Shown: positions 37,397 through 44,792 of the stretch, piece by piece | Layout of the letters: every line of letters begins with the position of its first letter | How positions within the stretch are numbered: position 1 is the first letter of the stretch | Source: an uncultured Phocaeicola sp. | Lineage (GTDB): Bacteria; Bacteroidota; Bacteroidia; Bacteroidales; Bacteroidaceae | NCBI GenBank assembly: GCA_948566455.1 | Contig: CAOYQO010000016.1 | Coordinates: 1 to 64,000, forward strand | Direction of reading: 5' to 3' | DNA: 64,000 bases | The notes under the pieces: model-generated | What the model saw: the letters and a program-made list of their open reading frames with translations, nothing else | Database searches by the model: none | What the model was told of the DNA's origin: nothing | Position numbers and translations under genes: made by a program

Positions 37397-37969
37397 TTAC
37401 AGCTTACGTATCACTTTGCGGCAGCGTTTCATCTCTCGCTCCGTCAGTCCGGGATGTTGCTTCGTTCCGCCTTTCTCAATGGCAGAGATGACTTTGAATC
37501 CACTCCATTTCAGGATTTCCTTTAGTGCTTTCACCACTCCCCTTGACTGATTAAAAAGGATATTGAAAGGATACGGGGTGGTGCAAGTACTGACGATAAC
37601 GGCCTTTTTTCCTTTATGCAGCCCTATAGGAATGCCTCGCGATGTCTCTCCCATCATTCCGTAAACGATGCGGTCGCACATTACTTTCAGTTGTCCGGGC
37701 AAATTCCCCCAATAGCAGGGAGCACCGATAATCAAGGCATGAGCTTCTTCTATCTGTTTCAGTACGCGCTGTGCATCATCTTCCGGCAGGCAACATTTCA
37801 GTTTCTCACGGCAACTCATGCAGCCGATGCAAGGACGGATTGCCAGGTCGGCAACTCTCACGACGGTTACTTCGTCGCCATTGTCTTTTGCTTCTGTTTC
37901 CATAAGTTGAAGCATCTTCGAGATATGGCCTTGCTTGCGGGGACTTCCGTTAATAATCAGAATTTTCAT
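37397..37969 (-). CDS. Flavodoxin-like NADPH-dependent FMN reductase family protein
   Basis: The 190-residue protein has the flavodoxin-like start MKILIINGSPRKQGHISKM with the phosphate loop, a Cys-containing CIGCMSC segment near residue 47, and the GAPCYWGNLPGQLK stretch typical of iron-sulfur flavoprotein/NADPH:FMN reductase relatives. It lies 10 nt after the FKBP gene and ends convergently with the glycerate kinase gene. Confidence 0.88.
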   Translation of the reverse strand: MKILIINGSPRKQGHISKMLQLMETEAKDNGDEVTVVRVADLAIRPCIGCMSCREKLKCCLPEDDAQRVLKQIEEAHALIIGAPCYWGNLPGQLKVMCDRIVYGMMGETSRGIPIGLHKGKKAVIVSTCTTPYPFNILFNQSRGVVKALKEILKWSGFKVISAIEKGGTKQHPGLTEREMKRCRKVIRKL

Positions 37970-37979
37970 GATGACATGA

Positions 37980-38381
37980 TTATGCGATTCCTAATAGCTG
38001 AACTTCAAACACCAAAGTGGAGAAAGCGGGAATAGGACCGCTGCTACGTGTTCCATATCCCATTGTGTAAGGGATATAGACTATCCAATGGTCACCTACA
38101 TGCATTCGTTGCAGGGCTATCTGCCAACCTTCGATAACTTGGTTCAGACGAAATGCTTCAGGACAATTGCGCTTCCAGGAGTTGTCAAATTCACGACCGT
38201 TTATCAAGGTACCTTTATAGTGCACAGTCACAATGCTGTTTAAACGGGGAGTATTATCACCGTTGCCGCTTTCCAATACACGGTAGAAGATTCCGCAAGG
38301 TAGTTCTTTGATATCTTCTTCTGCACGCAACGCTTCCAAGTATTGCTCATTTTGCAGTTTGTATTCTTCTTTTCGTCCCAT
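37980..38381 (-). CDS. FKBP-type peptidyl-prolyl isomerase
   Basis: The 133-residue protein has a short helical lead of about 35 residues and one FKBP domain (VTVHYKGTLINGREFDNSW near residues 50-68, VIEGWQIALQRMHVGDHWIVYIPYTMGYG, then the closing TLVFEVQLLGI). No signal peptide is seen, so it should act in the cytoplasm. A perfect promoter lies upstream and the flavodoxin-like gene follows in the same operon. Confidence 0.94.
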   Translation of the reverse strand: MGRKEEYKLQNEQYLEALRAEEDIKELPCGIFYRVLESGNGDNTPRLNSIVTVHYKGTLINGREFDNSWKRNCPEAFRLNQVIEGWQIALQRMHVGDHWIVYIPYTMGYGTRSSGPIPAFSTLVFEVQLLGIA

Positions 38382-38412
38382 ATACTCAAACTTCTTATTG
38401 CTTTTTCAATCA

Positions 38413-38443
38413 CAAAAGTACAACATTTATATCGTCCCGCAAA
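38413..38443 (-). promoter_or_regulatory. Consensus promoter of the FKBP operon
   Basis: On the minus strand TTTG (38443-38440), exactly 19 nt, then TACTTTTG (38420-38413) match the Bacteroides consensus fully. The predicted leader is about 28 nt. Confidence 0.85.
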
Positions 38444-38468
38444 AAATAGACGAAGCTCATAGCTGCAT

Positions 38469-38500
38469 TTTGGAGTTTATACGAATAAGGAGTATCTTTG
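38469..38500 (+). promoter_or_regulatory. Promoter of the aspartate dehydrogenase gene, leaderless geometry
   Basis: TTTG (38469-38472), 20 nt, TATCTTTG (38493-38500), then CCCC and the ATG at 38505. As with yigZ, exactly four bases separate the -7 element from the start codon, so a leaderless message is expected. It is divergent from the FKBP promoter. Confidence 0.75.
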
Positions 38501-38504
38501 CCCC

Positions 38505-39296
38505 ATGAAAAAATTAGTTATCGTCGGATGTGGACGACTCGCCGGAATAGTTTCGGATGCAGTTGTCAATGGCTTGTTGCCTGAATATGATTTAGTGGGT
38601 GTATACTCTCGTACAGCAGAAAAAGCTGAACGTATCGTTGCCAAAATGCAGCAACATGGAAAAACATGTATGGCTTGCACAACCATAGAAGATTTACTGG
38701 CATTGAAGCCCGATTACTTAGTGGAAGCAGCCTCTCCTGCCGCCATGAAAGAATTTGCCCTGCCTGCATTGAAGAACGGGACTTCTATCGTCACCCTTTC
38801 TATCGGCGCACTGGCAGACACAGCTTTTTATCAGGAAGTGATGAAGACAGCCCAAGCAAATGGCACACGTGTTTATATCGTCTCCGGGGCTACCGGCGGA
38901 TTTGATGTGCTGCGCACAGCCTCTCTGATGGGAAATGCAACCGCCAAGTTTTTTAATGAAAAGGGTCCTAATGCCTTGAAAGGAACTGCCGTATATGATG
39001 AGGCTCTGCAAACCGAGCAACGGGTTGTCTTCTCAGGCAATGCAACCGAAGCCATCGCCATGTTCCCTACCAAAGTCAATGTAGCCGTTGCCGCCTCACT
39101 GGCTTCTGTCGGTCCCGAAAACATGCAAATGTCCATGCAGTCCACCCCCGGATTTGTGGGAGATACGCAAAGAGTAGAAATAAAGAATGAGCAGGTGCAT
39201 GCCGTAATCGATGTGTACAGCGCCACGGCTGAAATAGCAGGGTGGTCTGTGGTGAACACCCTGCTCAATATCACATCACCGATTGTATTCTTTTGA
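38505..39296 (+). CDS. L-aspartate dehydrogenase family protein
   Basis: The 263-residue protein has an N-terminal Rossmann domain (VIVGCGRLAGIV near residues 5-16) and the DUF108/aspartate dehydrogenase C-terminal domain (SGATGGFD near 128, then a PTKVNVAVAASLASVG block near 190). Such enzymes interconvert aspartate and iminoaspartate or oxaloacetate with NAD(P)H. In NAD synthesis this can supply iminoaspartate. No nad genes are close, so the pathway is open. Confidence 0.85.
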   Translation: MKKLVIVGCGRLAGIVSDAVVNGLLPEYDLVGVYSRTAEKAERIVAKMQQHGKTCMACTTIEDLLALKPDYLVEAASPAAMKEFALPALKNGTSIVTLSIGALADTAFYQEVMKTAQANGTRVYIVSGATGGFDVLRTASLMGNATAKFFNEKGPNALKGTAVYDEALQTEQRVVFSGNATEAIAMFPTKVNVAVAASLASVGPENMQMSMQSTPGFVGDTQRVEIKNEQVHAVIDVYSATAEIAGWSVVNTLLNITSPIVFF

Positions 39297-39301
39297 TTCG
39301 A

Positions 39302-40186
39302 TTACCGGATATATTCCTTTATATTGGCAAGCACTTTCTCGCTCAGGCGGTCAAACGCCTGACGGGTGCGGCCAGTGGAAACTTGCATGCAACGGACATG
39401 GGGATGACTCAAAAGTTGCTCTCCACCCAAAGCTCCCACCGTATCACAAAAACAAAGATTGTCACCTTCCAGCCACTTGACAAATGCCGGTTCGTCCCAT
39501 GCCGGGGATAATCCGGTGTTGAACAGAATCTTCTTGTTTCCCAGTTGTCCGAACTCCACCTCATGCAACAAAACCGTGTTCTTATTGAGGCAACAGAAAA
39601 CAACCTCACTCTGAGCAAGAAGTTCGTTCAACGGCAGGAAACGATATCCTTTAGCTGCCGCCTCCTGCTTCTCGCTACGGGCAAAGTAGGCAATCTCCGC
39701 ACCGAAAAACTTCAATGCATCCGCTATCATGCCACCGGACTTACCCAGCCCTACAACACCAACTTTCAGCCCGGTAATCTCGCGCGGCATATCTTCCCAC
39801 GGTTCCTGACCAAATCCATGCAGACAACGCACTAACTCACTGATCACATATTCCACCACACCCTCATCGCCATAATCACGAATACCGGTTACGGTTATTC
39901 CCCGTTCATTGGCATAGCGGATATCCACGTTGGCGCTTTCGGGAGAGTACAGCGAACAGCACATCCCGATATATTTAATATCCGTACACTCTTCCAACAC
40001 CGCACGGTTTATCCGGGAAGTATAACTCAGGAGCACAGCATCGGCATCTCCGATGCGGGCTATAATTTCCTCATCTCCTGCCGGAATATTAGGATACATC
40101 ACAACTTCATCTGCATACGAGTGCAGTTCTTTTTCTGCTGATGGAATCAGACTTACAGGTTCTATTGCTACAAGTTTACGAAACAT
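39302..40186 (-). CDS. D-isomer-specific 2-hydroxyacid dehydrogenase family protein
   Basis: The 294-residue protein has the family layout of a split catalytic domain around an NAD-binding domain. GLGKSGGMIADALKFFGAEI, a Rossmann GxGxxG-type motif, lies near residue 150. The usual catalytic Arg region (FNTGLSPAWDE) and final His region (GALGGEQLLSHPHV) diverge from well-known members. The substrate is unknown. The start at 40186 was preferred to a frame extension of 18 codons that would run into the small gene upstream. Confidence 0.85.
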   Translation of the reverse strand: MFRKLVAIEPVSLIPSAEKELHSYADEVVMYPNIPAGDEEIIARIGDADAVLLSYTSRINRAVLEECTDIKYIGMCCSLYSPESANVDIRYANERGITVTGIRDYGDEGVVEYVISELVRCLHGFGQEPWEDMPREITGLKVGVVGLGKSGGMIADALKFFGAEIAYFARSEKQEAAAKGYRFLPLNELLAQSEVVFCCLNKNTVLLHEVEFGQLGNKKILFNTGLSPAWDEPAFVKWLEGDNLCFCDTVGALGGEQLLSHPHVRCMQVSTGRTRQAFDRLSEKVLANIKEYIR

Positions 40187-40419
40187 AGTTTTTTTGATTT
40201 TAGAAACGGCGAAGTTAACAAAAAGAGTGATATAAAACAAAAAGAGCTGCCATCGATGATACGTGACAACTCTTTCTTACTATCTTTACGACAATACTTC
40301 TTCTTGTTTTTATGCGGACGGTCTTTTGCAATCCAACGCCCGCCATTGCGTTCCAGCTCTATCGAGCGGTTCGCTTCCTTGAATGCCGATAGGACATCCC
40401 TGCGTTTCTTCGTTTTCAT
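40168..40419 (-). CDS. Small basic protein, possible frameshift near its end
   Basis: The frame has 83 codons. The first 50 residues are strongly basic and hydrophilic (KKRRDVLSAFKEANRSIELE..., Lys/Arg-rich), while the last 30 turn hydrophobic (FCFISLFLLTSPFL), unlike one small protein. A terminator hairpin at 40241-40275 lies inside the frame. In another frame, stop codons TAA, TAG and TAA stand just before the hairpin. A one-base change in the A-rich codons 37-41 would therefore end the protein normally at about 50 residues. The function is unknown. Confidence 0.55.
   Translation of the reverse strand: MKTKKRRDVLSAFKEANRSIELERNGGRWIAKDRPHKNKKKYCRKDSKKELSRIIDGSSFCFISLFLLTSPFLKSKKLCFVNL
40241..40275 (-). 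terminator. Terminator of the small basic gene
   Basis: On the minus strand AAAGAGTTGTCA pairs with TGGCAGCTCTTT through 12 pairs including two G-U, and TTTTGTTTT follows. On the plus strand the stem has two mismatches, so it favours minus-strand transcripts. Confidence 0.75.
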
Positions 40420-40444
40420 TGTTCTATAAACTTTAAATGCGTTG

Positions 40445-40452
40445 CAAAGATA
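40445..40452 (-). promoter_or_regulatory. -7 element of the small basic gene
   Basis: TATCTTTG on the minus strand is a perfect -7 element 25 nt before the ATG at 40419 and 17 nt after the 57-residue gene. A -33 element is not evident. Confidence 0.5.
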
Positions 40453-40468
40453 GTCAATTAAAACGAAA

Positions 40469-40642
40469 CTACCCTCTGCTGCCCAAGCTATTCTTATCCG
40501 GATTTATTTCAGAAACCATATTGCGCACTTCTTTCTTATCGACTTTGGAATATAACCCCAATTGTCGTCCTGGTAATGTTTCTTCAGCACTTTTCTGCAT
40601 CTTGCTCTTATTTTCGAGAGCTTTTTCTTCTTTTTTATCCAT
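40469..40642 (-). CDS. 57-residue charged protein of unknown function
   Basis: ATG at 40642 opens a 57-codon frame ending TAG. The protein is highly charged (MDKKEEKALENKSKMQKS, then VDKKEVRNMVSEINPDK), with Lys and Glu in helical spacing and no membrane segment. The length, codon usage and position just upstream of another small gene, with no competing frame, favour a real gene. No family was recognised. Confidence 0.6.
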   Translation of the reverse strand: MDKKEEKALENKSKMQKSAEETLPGRQLGLYSKVDKKEVRNMVSEINPDKNSLGSRG

Positions 40643-40713
40643 ATTCTTATTCTGGTTAGGTTATTTACTAATATAGTAACACACGGAGAATCCTTAAGGT
40701 TCTCTCTTAACGC

Positions 40714-40748
40714 AAAAAAGAGTTGCCAATGACTGACAACTCTTTTTT
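40714..40748. terminator. Bidirectional terminator downstream of the DUF6249 gene
   Basis: Perfect 12-bp arms (AAAAAAGAGTTG and CAACTCTTTTTT) enclose an 11-nt loop, 29 nt after the DUF6249 stop on the minus strand. T-tracts flank both sides. Confidence 0.9.
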
Positions 40749-40777
40749 ATCATAAGAAAATTCCTAAATTCCGGCCA

Positions 40778-41176
40778 TTATTTCTTACTGAGCTTCAACT
40801 CTGCAATAAAGGCTGTGATAAGCCCAATACCTCCAAACGAAAGCACGCAAGCTCCATAAACCAAAGATACCGTCTCACGATAAACACGCCAGTTGTCCAC
40901 ATCCTTATCCAAGTATCCGGGAATTGCCGAAGTGCAAATTACAAAACCTATCAACAATCCCAATCCCATGCCCACCAGCAGGCATCCTAATTTCAATGCC
41001 GAGAAAGAAAAATTACCATAAAGTTTCGGCATACAAGCCACATCCGGGACATACTTATCCCCCATCTTCTCAATCAGCATCAGACGCTCCTTCTTACATA
41101 CAAACAATTCAAACAGTTTGTAAATTCCTAAAGTAATGATTGCCATAATCGTAGGCACCATAATAAAATCCATCAT
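40778..41176 (-). CDS. DUF6249-like small membrane protein, divergent from ECF sigma gene
   Basis: The 132-residue protein has three predicted membrane segments (residues 5-24, about 60-84 and 103-124) and a Lys-rich cytoplasmic loop (CKKERLMLIEKMGDKY). It resembles DUF6249 proteins, often found beside ECF sigma genes in Bacteroidales. Its promoter carries the same TGTAAC-N16-CGTCTA elements as the sigma gene, so it is a likely target of that sigma factor. A second ATG one codon inside is equally possible as start. Confidence 0.75.
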   Translation of the reverse strand: MMDFIMVPTIMAIITLGIYKLFELFVCKKERLMLIEKMGDKYVPDVACMPKLYGNFSFSALKLGCLLVGMGLGLLIGFVICTSAIPGYLDKDVDNWRVYRETVSLVYGACVLSFGGIGLITAFIAELKLSKK

Positions 41177-41220
41177 ATTCGTTTCGTTTTAAATTAGTAT
41201 TTTTGTTCCTTTGTACACTT

Positions 41221-41248
41221 TAGACGCAGGCTTCTTTGTGAGGTTACA
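41221..41248 (-). promoter_or_regulatory. ECF-type promoter of the DUF6249 gene
   Basis: On the minus strand TGTAAC (41248-41243), 16 nt, CGTCTA (41226-41221) match the usual -35 (AAC) and -10 (CGTC) elements of ECF sigma promoters. The leader to the ATG at 41176 is about 38 nt. The flanking bases (CT after TGTAAC, TG before and AA after CGTCTA) equal those of the opposite promoter. Confidence 0.75.
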
Positions 41249-41282
41249 CATTCTGTGAAAAAAAATATTTCTTTCCGGATTC

Positions 41283-41310
41283 TGTAACCTTATATATAGA
41301 GTTGCGTCTA
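41283..41310 (+). promoter_or_regulatory. ECF-type promoter of the sigma factor gene
   Basis: TGTAAC (41283-41288), 16 nt, CGTCTA (41305-41310) mirror the divergent promoter exactly. The predicted start of transcription is near 41317, only about 3 nt before the ATG at 41320. The identity of both promoters suggests that the sigma factor transcribes its own gene. Confidence 0.75.
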
Positions 41311-41319
41311 AAGAGCAAA

Positions 41320-41868
41320 ATGGAGAATAACGAAACACATATTATCCGACGAATATTGAAAGGAGAAACTGCTCTGTACGAAAACTTCCTGAATCAGTAC
41401 GGTCAACAGGTATTTTCCCTGATTGCCCGCATCATCTGCAATCAGGAGGATGCCGAAGAGCTGACGCAAGACGTTTTTCTGAAAGCGTTCCAGCACCTCT
41501 CCTCTTTCAAAGCCGAAAGTTCTTTCTCCACATGGATATATTCCATTGCTTATAATACGGCTATTTCGGCAGCCCGTAAAAGGAAATTTGATACCTTTGC
41601 CATGGATGATACGTTACTCGCCAATATTTCGGAGCAACAGGTTGATGAAACGCTGAACGACGAAAGCGAGGAAATGATTATCAAACTAAACAGAGCCATA
41701 GAAAAACTGAACTCTGACGAACGTGCCTTGATTACTCTATTCTACTATGAAGAAAAGACGATGAATGAAACCGCCCTGATTCTGGGCCTGACAGAGAGCA
41801 ATGCAAAAGTAAAATTGCATCGCATACGCAAAAAGATATATGTACTCATTAAACAAGAGGAAGTATGA
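41320..41868 (+). CDS. ECF RNA polymerase sigma factor
   Basis: The 182-residue protein has region 2 (about residues 8-75, with IARIICNQEDAEELTQDVFLKAFQHLSSF and the FSTWIYSIAYNTAISAARKRK helix) and region 4 (about 125-178, ending NAKVKLHRIRKKIY). It has the usual length of ECF factors. An upstream TTG start at 41302 was rejected because it lies inside the -10 element. The anti-sigma-like gene overlaps its stop (ATGA). Confidence 0.95.
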   Translation: MENNETHIIRRILKGETALYENFLNQYGQQVFSLIARIICNQEDAEELTQDVFLKAFQHLSSFKAESSFSTWIYSIAYNTAISAARKRKFDTFAMDDTLLANISEQQVDETLNDESEEMIIKLNRAIEKLNSDERALITLFYYEEKTMNETALILGLTESNAKVKLHRIRKKIYVLIKQEEV

Positions 41869-42236
41869 ACGAAGAACAAAAAGATAAAGGACTGAAAAGA
41901 GCCGTAAAAGCGGAAAATGAATTTCGCCTGCCTTCCAACTTTGCTTACCGCACCATGAGAAAGGTGGAAGAGGCTATGCGTCTGCGGGAAAAGAAATCGG
42001 AACGAAAGACTTTATTTGCTACGATAGCAGCTTCTGTATTCTTAGCAGGATGTTGCATTGCCGGATTAACCACTTACTTTGGTGATGTCATCAAGGAGGC
42101 CTTCACTCCTACGGAAAACTTGAAACCTGACCATATTCAGATACCGGCATTCTGGGTGCTGATACTTATTACAATTCCGTTGTTCGTCCTGTTCGACCGA
42201 TGGATGAGAAAACGATATTACAAGCACCATTCTTAA
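41865..42236 (+). CDS. Small two-span membrane protein, putative anti-sigma factor
   Basis: The 123-residue protein has a cytoplasmic Lys/Glu/Arg-rich N-terminus of about 48 residues, one membrane segment near 49-70, a periplasmic loop of about 25 residues and a second segment near 95-113. It starts at the ATGA overlap with the sigma gene. The topology and coupling suggest an anti-sigma factor, but no zinc-binding HxxxCxxC motif is present. Confidence 0.75.
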   Translation: MNEEQKDKGLKRAVKAENEFRLPSNFAYRTMRKVEEAMRLREKKSERKTLFATIAASVFLAGCCIAGLTTYFGDVIKEAFTPTENLKPDHIQIPAFWVLILITIPLFVLFDRWMRKRYYKHHS

Positions 42237-42240
42237 AAAG

Positions 42241-42276
42241 AAACGAGGATGTCCGTTGAAAGGAACATCCTCGTTT
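42241..42276. terminator. Bidirectional terminator between sigma unit and DUF1015 gene
   Basis: Perfect 12-bp arms (AAACGAGGATGT and ACATCCTCGTTT) enclose a 12-nt loop followed by TTCTTTTT, between convergent genes. Confidence 0.88.
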
Positions 42277-42296
42277 TTCTTTTTCAAATAATAGTT

Positions 42297-43544
42297 TTAA
42301 TCCAATTTGTGGATAACCAGTCCCGAACGTAATTTCGGTTCAAACCACGTTGTTTTGGGAGGCATGATGTTGCCTGTATCTGCAATGTCCATCAACTGCT
42401 TCATGCTGACCGGATAAAGTGCCAAAGCTACCTTCATCTCGCCACTATCCACCCGTTTCTTCAACTCGCCCAGACCACGGATACCACCGACGAAATCAAT
42501 ACGTTTGTCGGAACGAAGGTCTTTTATACCGAGTACTTCATCCAGAATAAGATTAGAAGAAATGGTCACATCCAGCACGCCAATCGGGTCATTATCATTA
42601 TATGTGCCCGGTTTAGCTGTCAGACTATACCACTTGCCATCCAGATAAAGGGAGAAATTATGCAAACCGGAAGGTTTATAAATATCCGCACCCTTTTCTT
42701 CAACCGTGAAGTTCTTGCTGACAGCAGCCAGGAACTGTTCCGGTGTCAAACCGTTCAAGTCTTTGACAACACGGTTATAATCGATAATTGTCAGTTGGTT
42801 GGCGGGGAAGCAAACAGCCATGAAGTAGTTGTATTCTTCGTCACCGGAATGATTAGGATTCTGCTTCGCTTTTTCAGCTCCCACCAAAGCGGCGGCAGCA
42901 CTACGATGATGTCCGTCGGCAATGTAGAGGGCAGGCATCTTAGCAAATTCATGGGTGATGGCATCAATATCTTCCTGTTTATCAATAATCCAGAAAGTAT
43001 GTCCGAAACCATCGCCGGGAGCGATAAAGTCGTACACTGGCTTTCCGGCAGTATAATGAGCGATAATAGCATCCAGAGTAGCATTGTCAGGATATGCAAA
43101 GAATACCGGTTCGATATTGGCATTGTTCACGCGAACATGCTTCATGCGGTCTTCTTCCTTATCGCGGCGGGTCAATTCATGTTTTTTGATGACACCGTTC
43201 ATATAGTCGGGAACATAAGCGCCAACTACCAGACCATACTGCGTCTTTCCATTCATGGTCTGCGCATAGACGTAATAGTTTTCTTTATCGTCCTGCACCA
43301 ACCAGCCTTTATCCTGGAACATTTGGAAGTTTTCAGCAGCTTTCTGATAAACACATTCATCATGTTCGTCAGTGCCTACCGGAAAATCTATTTCGGGCTT
43401 AATGATATGATACAGGGATTTCTCGTTTCCTTTCGCTTCTTCGCGCGCTTCTGCTGAGTTCAGCACATCATACGGACGGGAAGCAACCTGTTCTACCAGG
43501 TTCTGCGGAGGACGAACGCCCTTAAAAGGTTTAATTATAGCCAT
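42297..43544 (-). CDS. DUF1015 family protein
   Basis: The 415-residue protein matches DUF1015, with the start IIKPFKGVRPP, the RPYDVLNSAEAR segment, and the central IADGHHRSAAA motif near residue 210. The motif suggests an enzyme active site, but the family function is unknown. In Bacteroidales it is typically placed behind serC and serA, as here, so a link with serine metabolism is likely but unproven. Confidence 0.92.
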   Translation of the reverse strand: MAIIKPFKGVRPPQNLVEQVASRPYDVLNSAEAREEAKGNEKSLYHIIKPEIDFPVGTDEHDECVYQKAAENFQMFQDKGWLVQDDKENYYVYAQTMNGKTQYGLVVGAYVPDYMNGVIKKHELTRRDKEEDRMKHVRVNNANIEPVFFAYPDNATLDAIIAHYTAGKPVYDFIAPGDGFGHTFWIIDKQEDIDAITHEFAKMPALYIADGHHRSAAAALVGAEKAKQNPNHSGDEEYNYFMAVCFPANQLTIIDYNRVVKDLNGLTPEQFLAAVSKNFTVEEKGADIYKPSGLHNFSLYLDGKWYSLTAKPGTYNDNDPIGVLDVTISSNLILDEVLGIKDLRSDKRIDFVGGIRGLGELKKRVDSGEMKVALALYPVSMKQLMDIADTGNIMPPKTTWFEPKLRSGLVIHKLD

Positions 43545-43568
43545 AAGTCAAGGTGTGTTTTTAATGGA

Positions 43569-43763
43569 TTATTGAGATTTCTTTTTCATGAAATGCACTA
43601 TCAAATAGATGGCACTACCTACTATCAGCACAACAGATACGCCCTCGCAAAAGCCGAGGGCGAAATCTGAAAGTTCTTTTCTGAATATACTGCTCAATGC
43701 AAATATACCAGCACCTATCGTCAGATAGATTACTGCAAATTTATAGGCAGTCCTGCTATTCAT
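43569..43763 (-). CDS. 64-residue two-span membrane protein in the ser operon
   Basis: The small protein has two predicted membrane segments (residues 8-26 and 41-59) and a Lys-rich end. It begins 2 nt after the serA stop and ends 24 nt before the DUF1015 start, so it belongs to that operon. No family was recognised. Confidence 0.75.
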   Translation of the reverse strand: MNSRTAYKFAVIYLTIGAGIFALSSIFRKELSDFALGFCEGVSVVLIVGSAIYLIVHFMKKKSQ

Positions 43764-43764
43764 C

Positions 43765-44688
43765 TCACTTTTTGTTTACGCGGAATTTCTCGCAACCGTC
43801 TTTCAGGAAGCCTACAATCTGCTGAGCAGCAGCAATACCTGCATTGATATTAGCTTCGGCAGTCTGTGCTCCCATCTTCTTCGGTGTAGAGAAGTAGCGT
43901 CCGACAAACTTTGCTGCAAATGTTTCGTTGGCAGCAGGCATGATGTCAGTCATGTATTTCAGGTCAGCACGTTCTTCCATCAACTGAATCAATTCTGTTT
44001 CGTTGATAACCTCTTTACGGGCTGTGTTTACCAATACACCACCCTTCGGCATCTTGTTTACCAGAGCATAGTTGATAGAATTCTTTGTTTCAGCAGTAGC
44101 CGGAATATGCAATGAAACTACATTGCAAGTAGAATAGAGCTCATCAGCAGAGTCAACAGCTGTCACACCATCTTTTTCAATTACTTCTTTTGGGCAGAAA
44201 GCATCGAAAGCGTAGATTTCCATTCCAAAACCTTTAGCAATACGGGCTACATTACGACCTACATTACCATATGCATGGATACCTAGTTTCTTACCTTTCA
44301 GTTCCGTACCGGAAGTACCATTATACATATTACGGGCAGCCATCACCATCATGCCGAAAGCAAGTTCAGCCACGGCATTTGAATTCTGTCCCGGAGTATT
44401 CATTACGCATACACCATGTGCAGTAGCTGCATCCAGGTCTACATTATCATAACCTGCACCTGCACGTACCACAATCTTCAGTTCTTTAGCTGCATCCAAC
44501 ACCTCGGCATCTATGATATCACTACGGATAATGATAGCATTGGCATCTTTCACAGCATCCAGTAACTGTGCTTTCTCTGTATATTTCTCCAGCAAAGCAA
44601 GTTCATAACCTGCTGCTTCAATTTCTTTGCGAATACCGTCTACAGCTACTTTAGCAAACGGTTTGTCTGTTGCAATTAATACTTTCAT
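43765..44688 (-). CDS. serA: D-3-phosphoglycerate dehydrogenase, short form
   Basis: SerA oxidises 3-phosphoglycerate to start serine synthesis. The 307-residue protein is the short form without the C-terminal ACT regulatory domain. Conserved features are VVRAGAGYDNVDL near residue 71, the GIHAYGNVGRNVARIAKGFGMEI Rossmann segment near 136, and NTARKEVINE near 222. The usual catalytic His region is less clear than in long forms. It follows serC by 104 nt. Confidence 0.9.
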   Translation of the reverse strand: MKVLIATDKPFAKVAVDGIRKEIEAAGYELALLEKYTEKAQLLDAVKDANAIIIRSDIIDAEVLDAAKELKIVVRAGAGYDNVDLDAATAHGVCVMNTPGQNSNAVAELAFGMMVMAARNMYNGTSGTELKGKKLGIHAYGNVGRNVARIAKGFGMEIYAFDAFCPKEVIEKDGVTAVDSADELYSTCNVVSLHIPATAETKNSINYALVNKMPKGGVLVNTARKEVINETELIQLMEERADLKYMTDIMPAANETFAAKFVGRYFSTPKKMGAQTAEANINAGIAAAQQIVGFLKDGCEKFRVNKK

Positions 44689-44711
44689 AATTCTATGATA
44701 TTAAAAAAGAC

Positions 44712-44782
44712 TCACCACAGAGTCTCACTGAGTAACACTGAGTTTTACAACTCTGTGAAACCTCAGCGTGACTCTGTGGTGA
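44712..44782. repeat. Intergenic inverted repeat between serC and serA
   Basis: Perfect 13-bp arms (TCACCACAGAGTC at 44712-44724 and GACTCTGTGGTGA at 44770-44782) enclose further partly pairing words (CACTGAG and CTCAG). It resembles a dispersed short repeat rather than a simple terminator, since it lies inside an operon. Confidence 0.65.
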
Positions 44783-44792
44783 ATAAATATTA

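Noticed and set aside
41302..41319. TTG start six codons upstream of the ECF sigma gene
   Set aside because: It lies in the -10 element of the predicted promoter and would not be transcribed.
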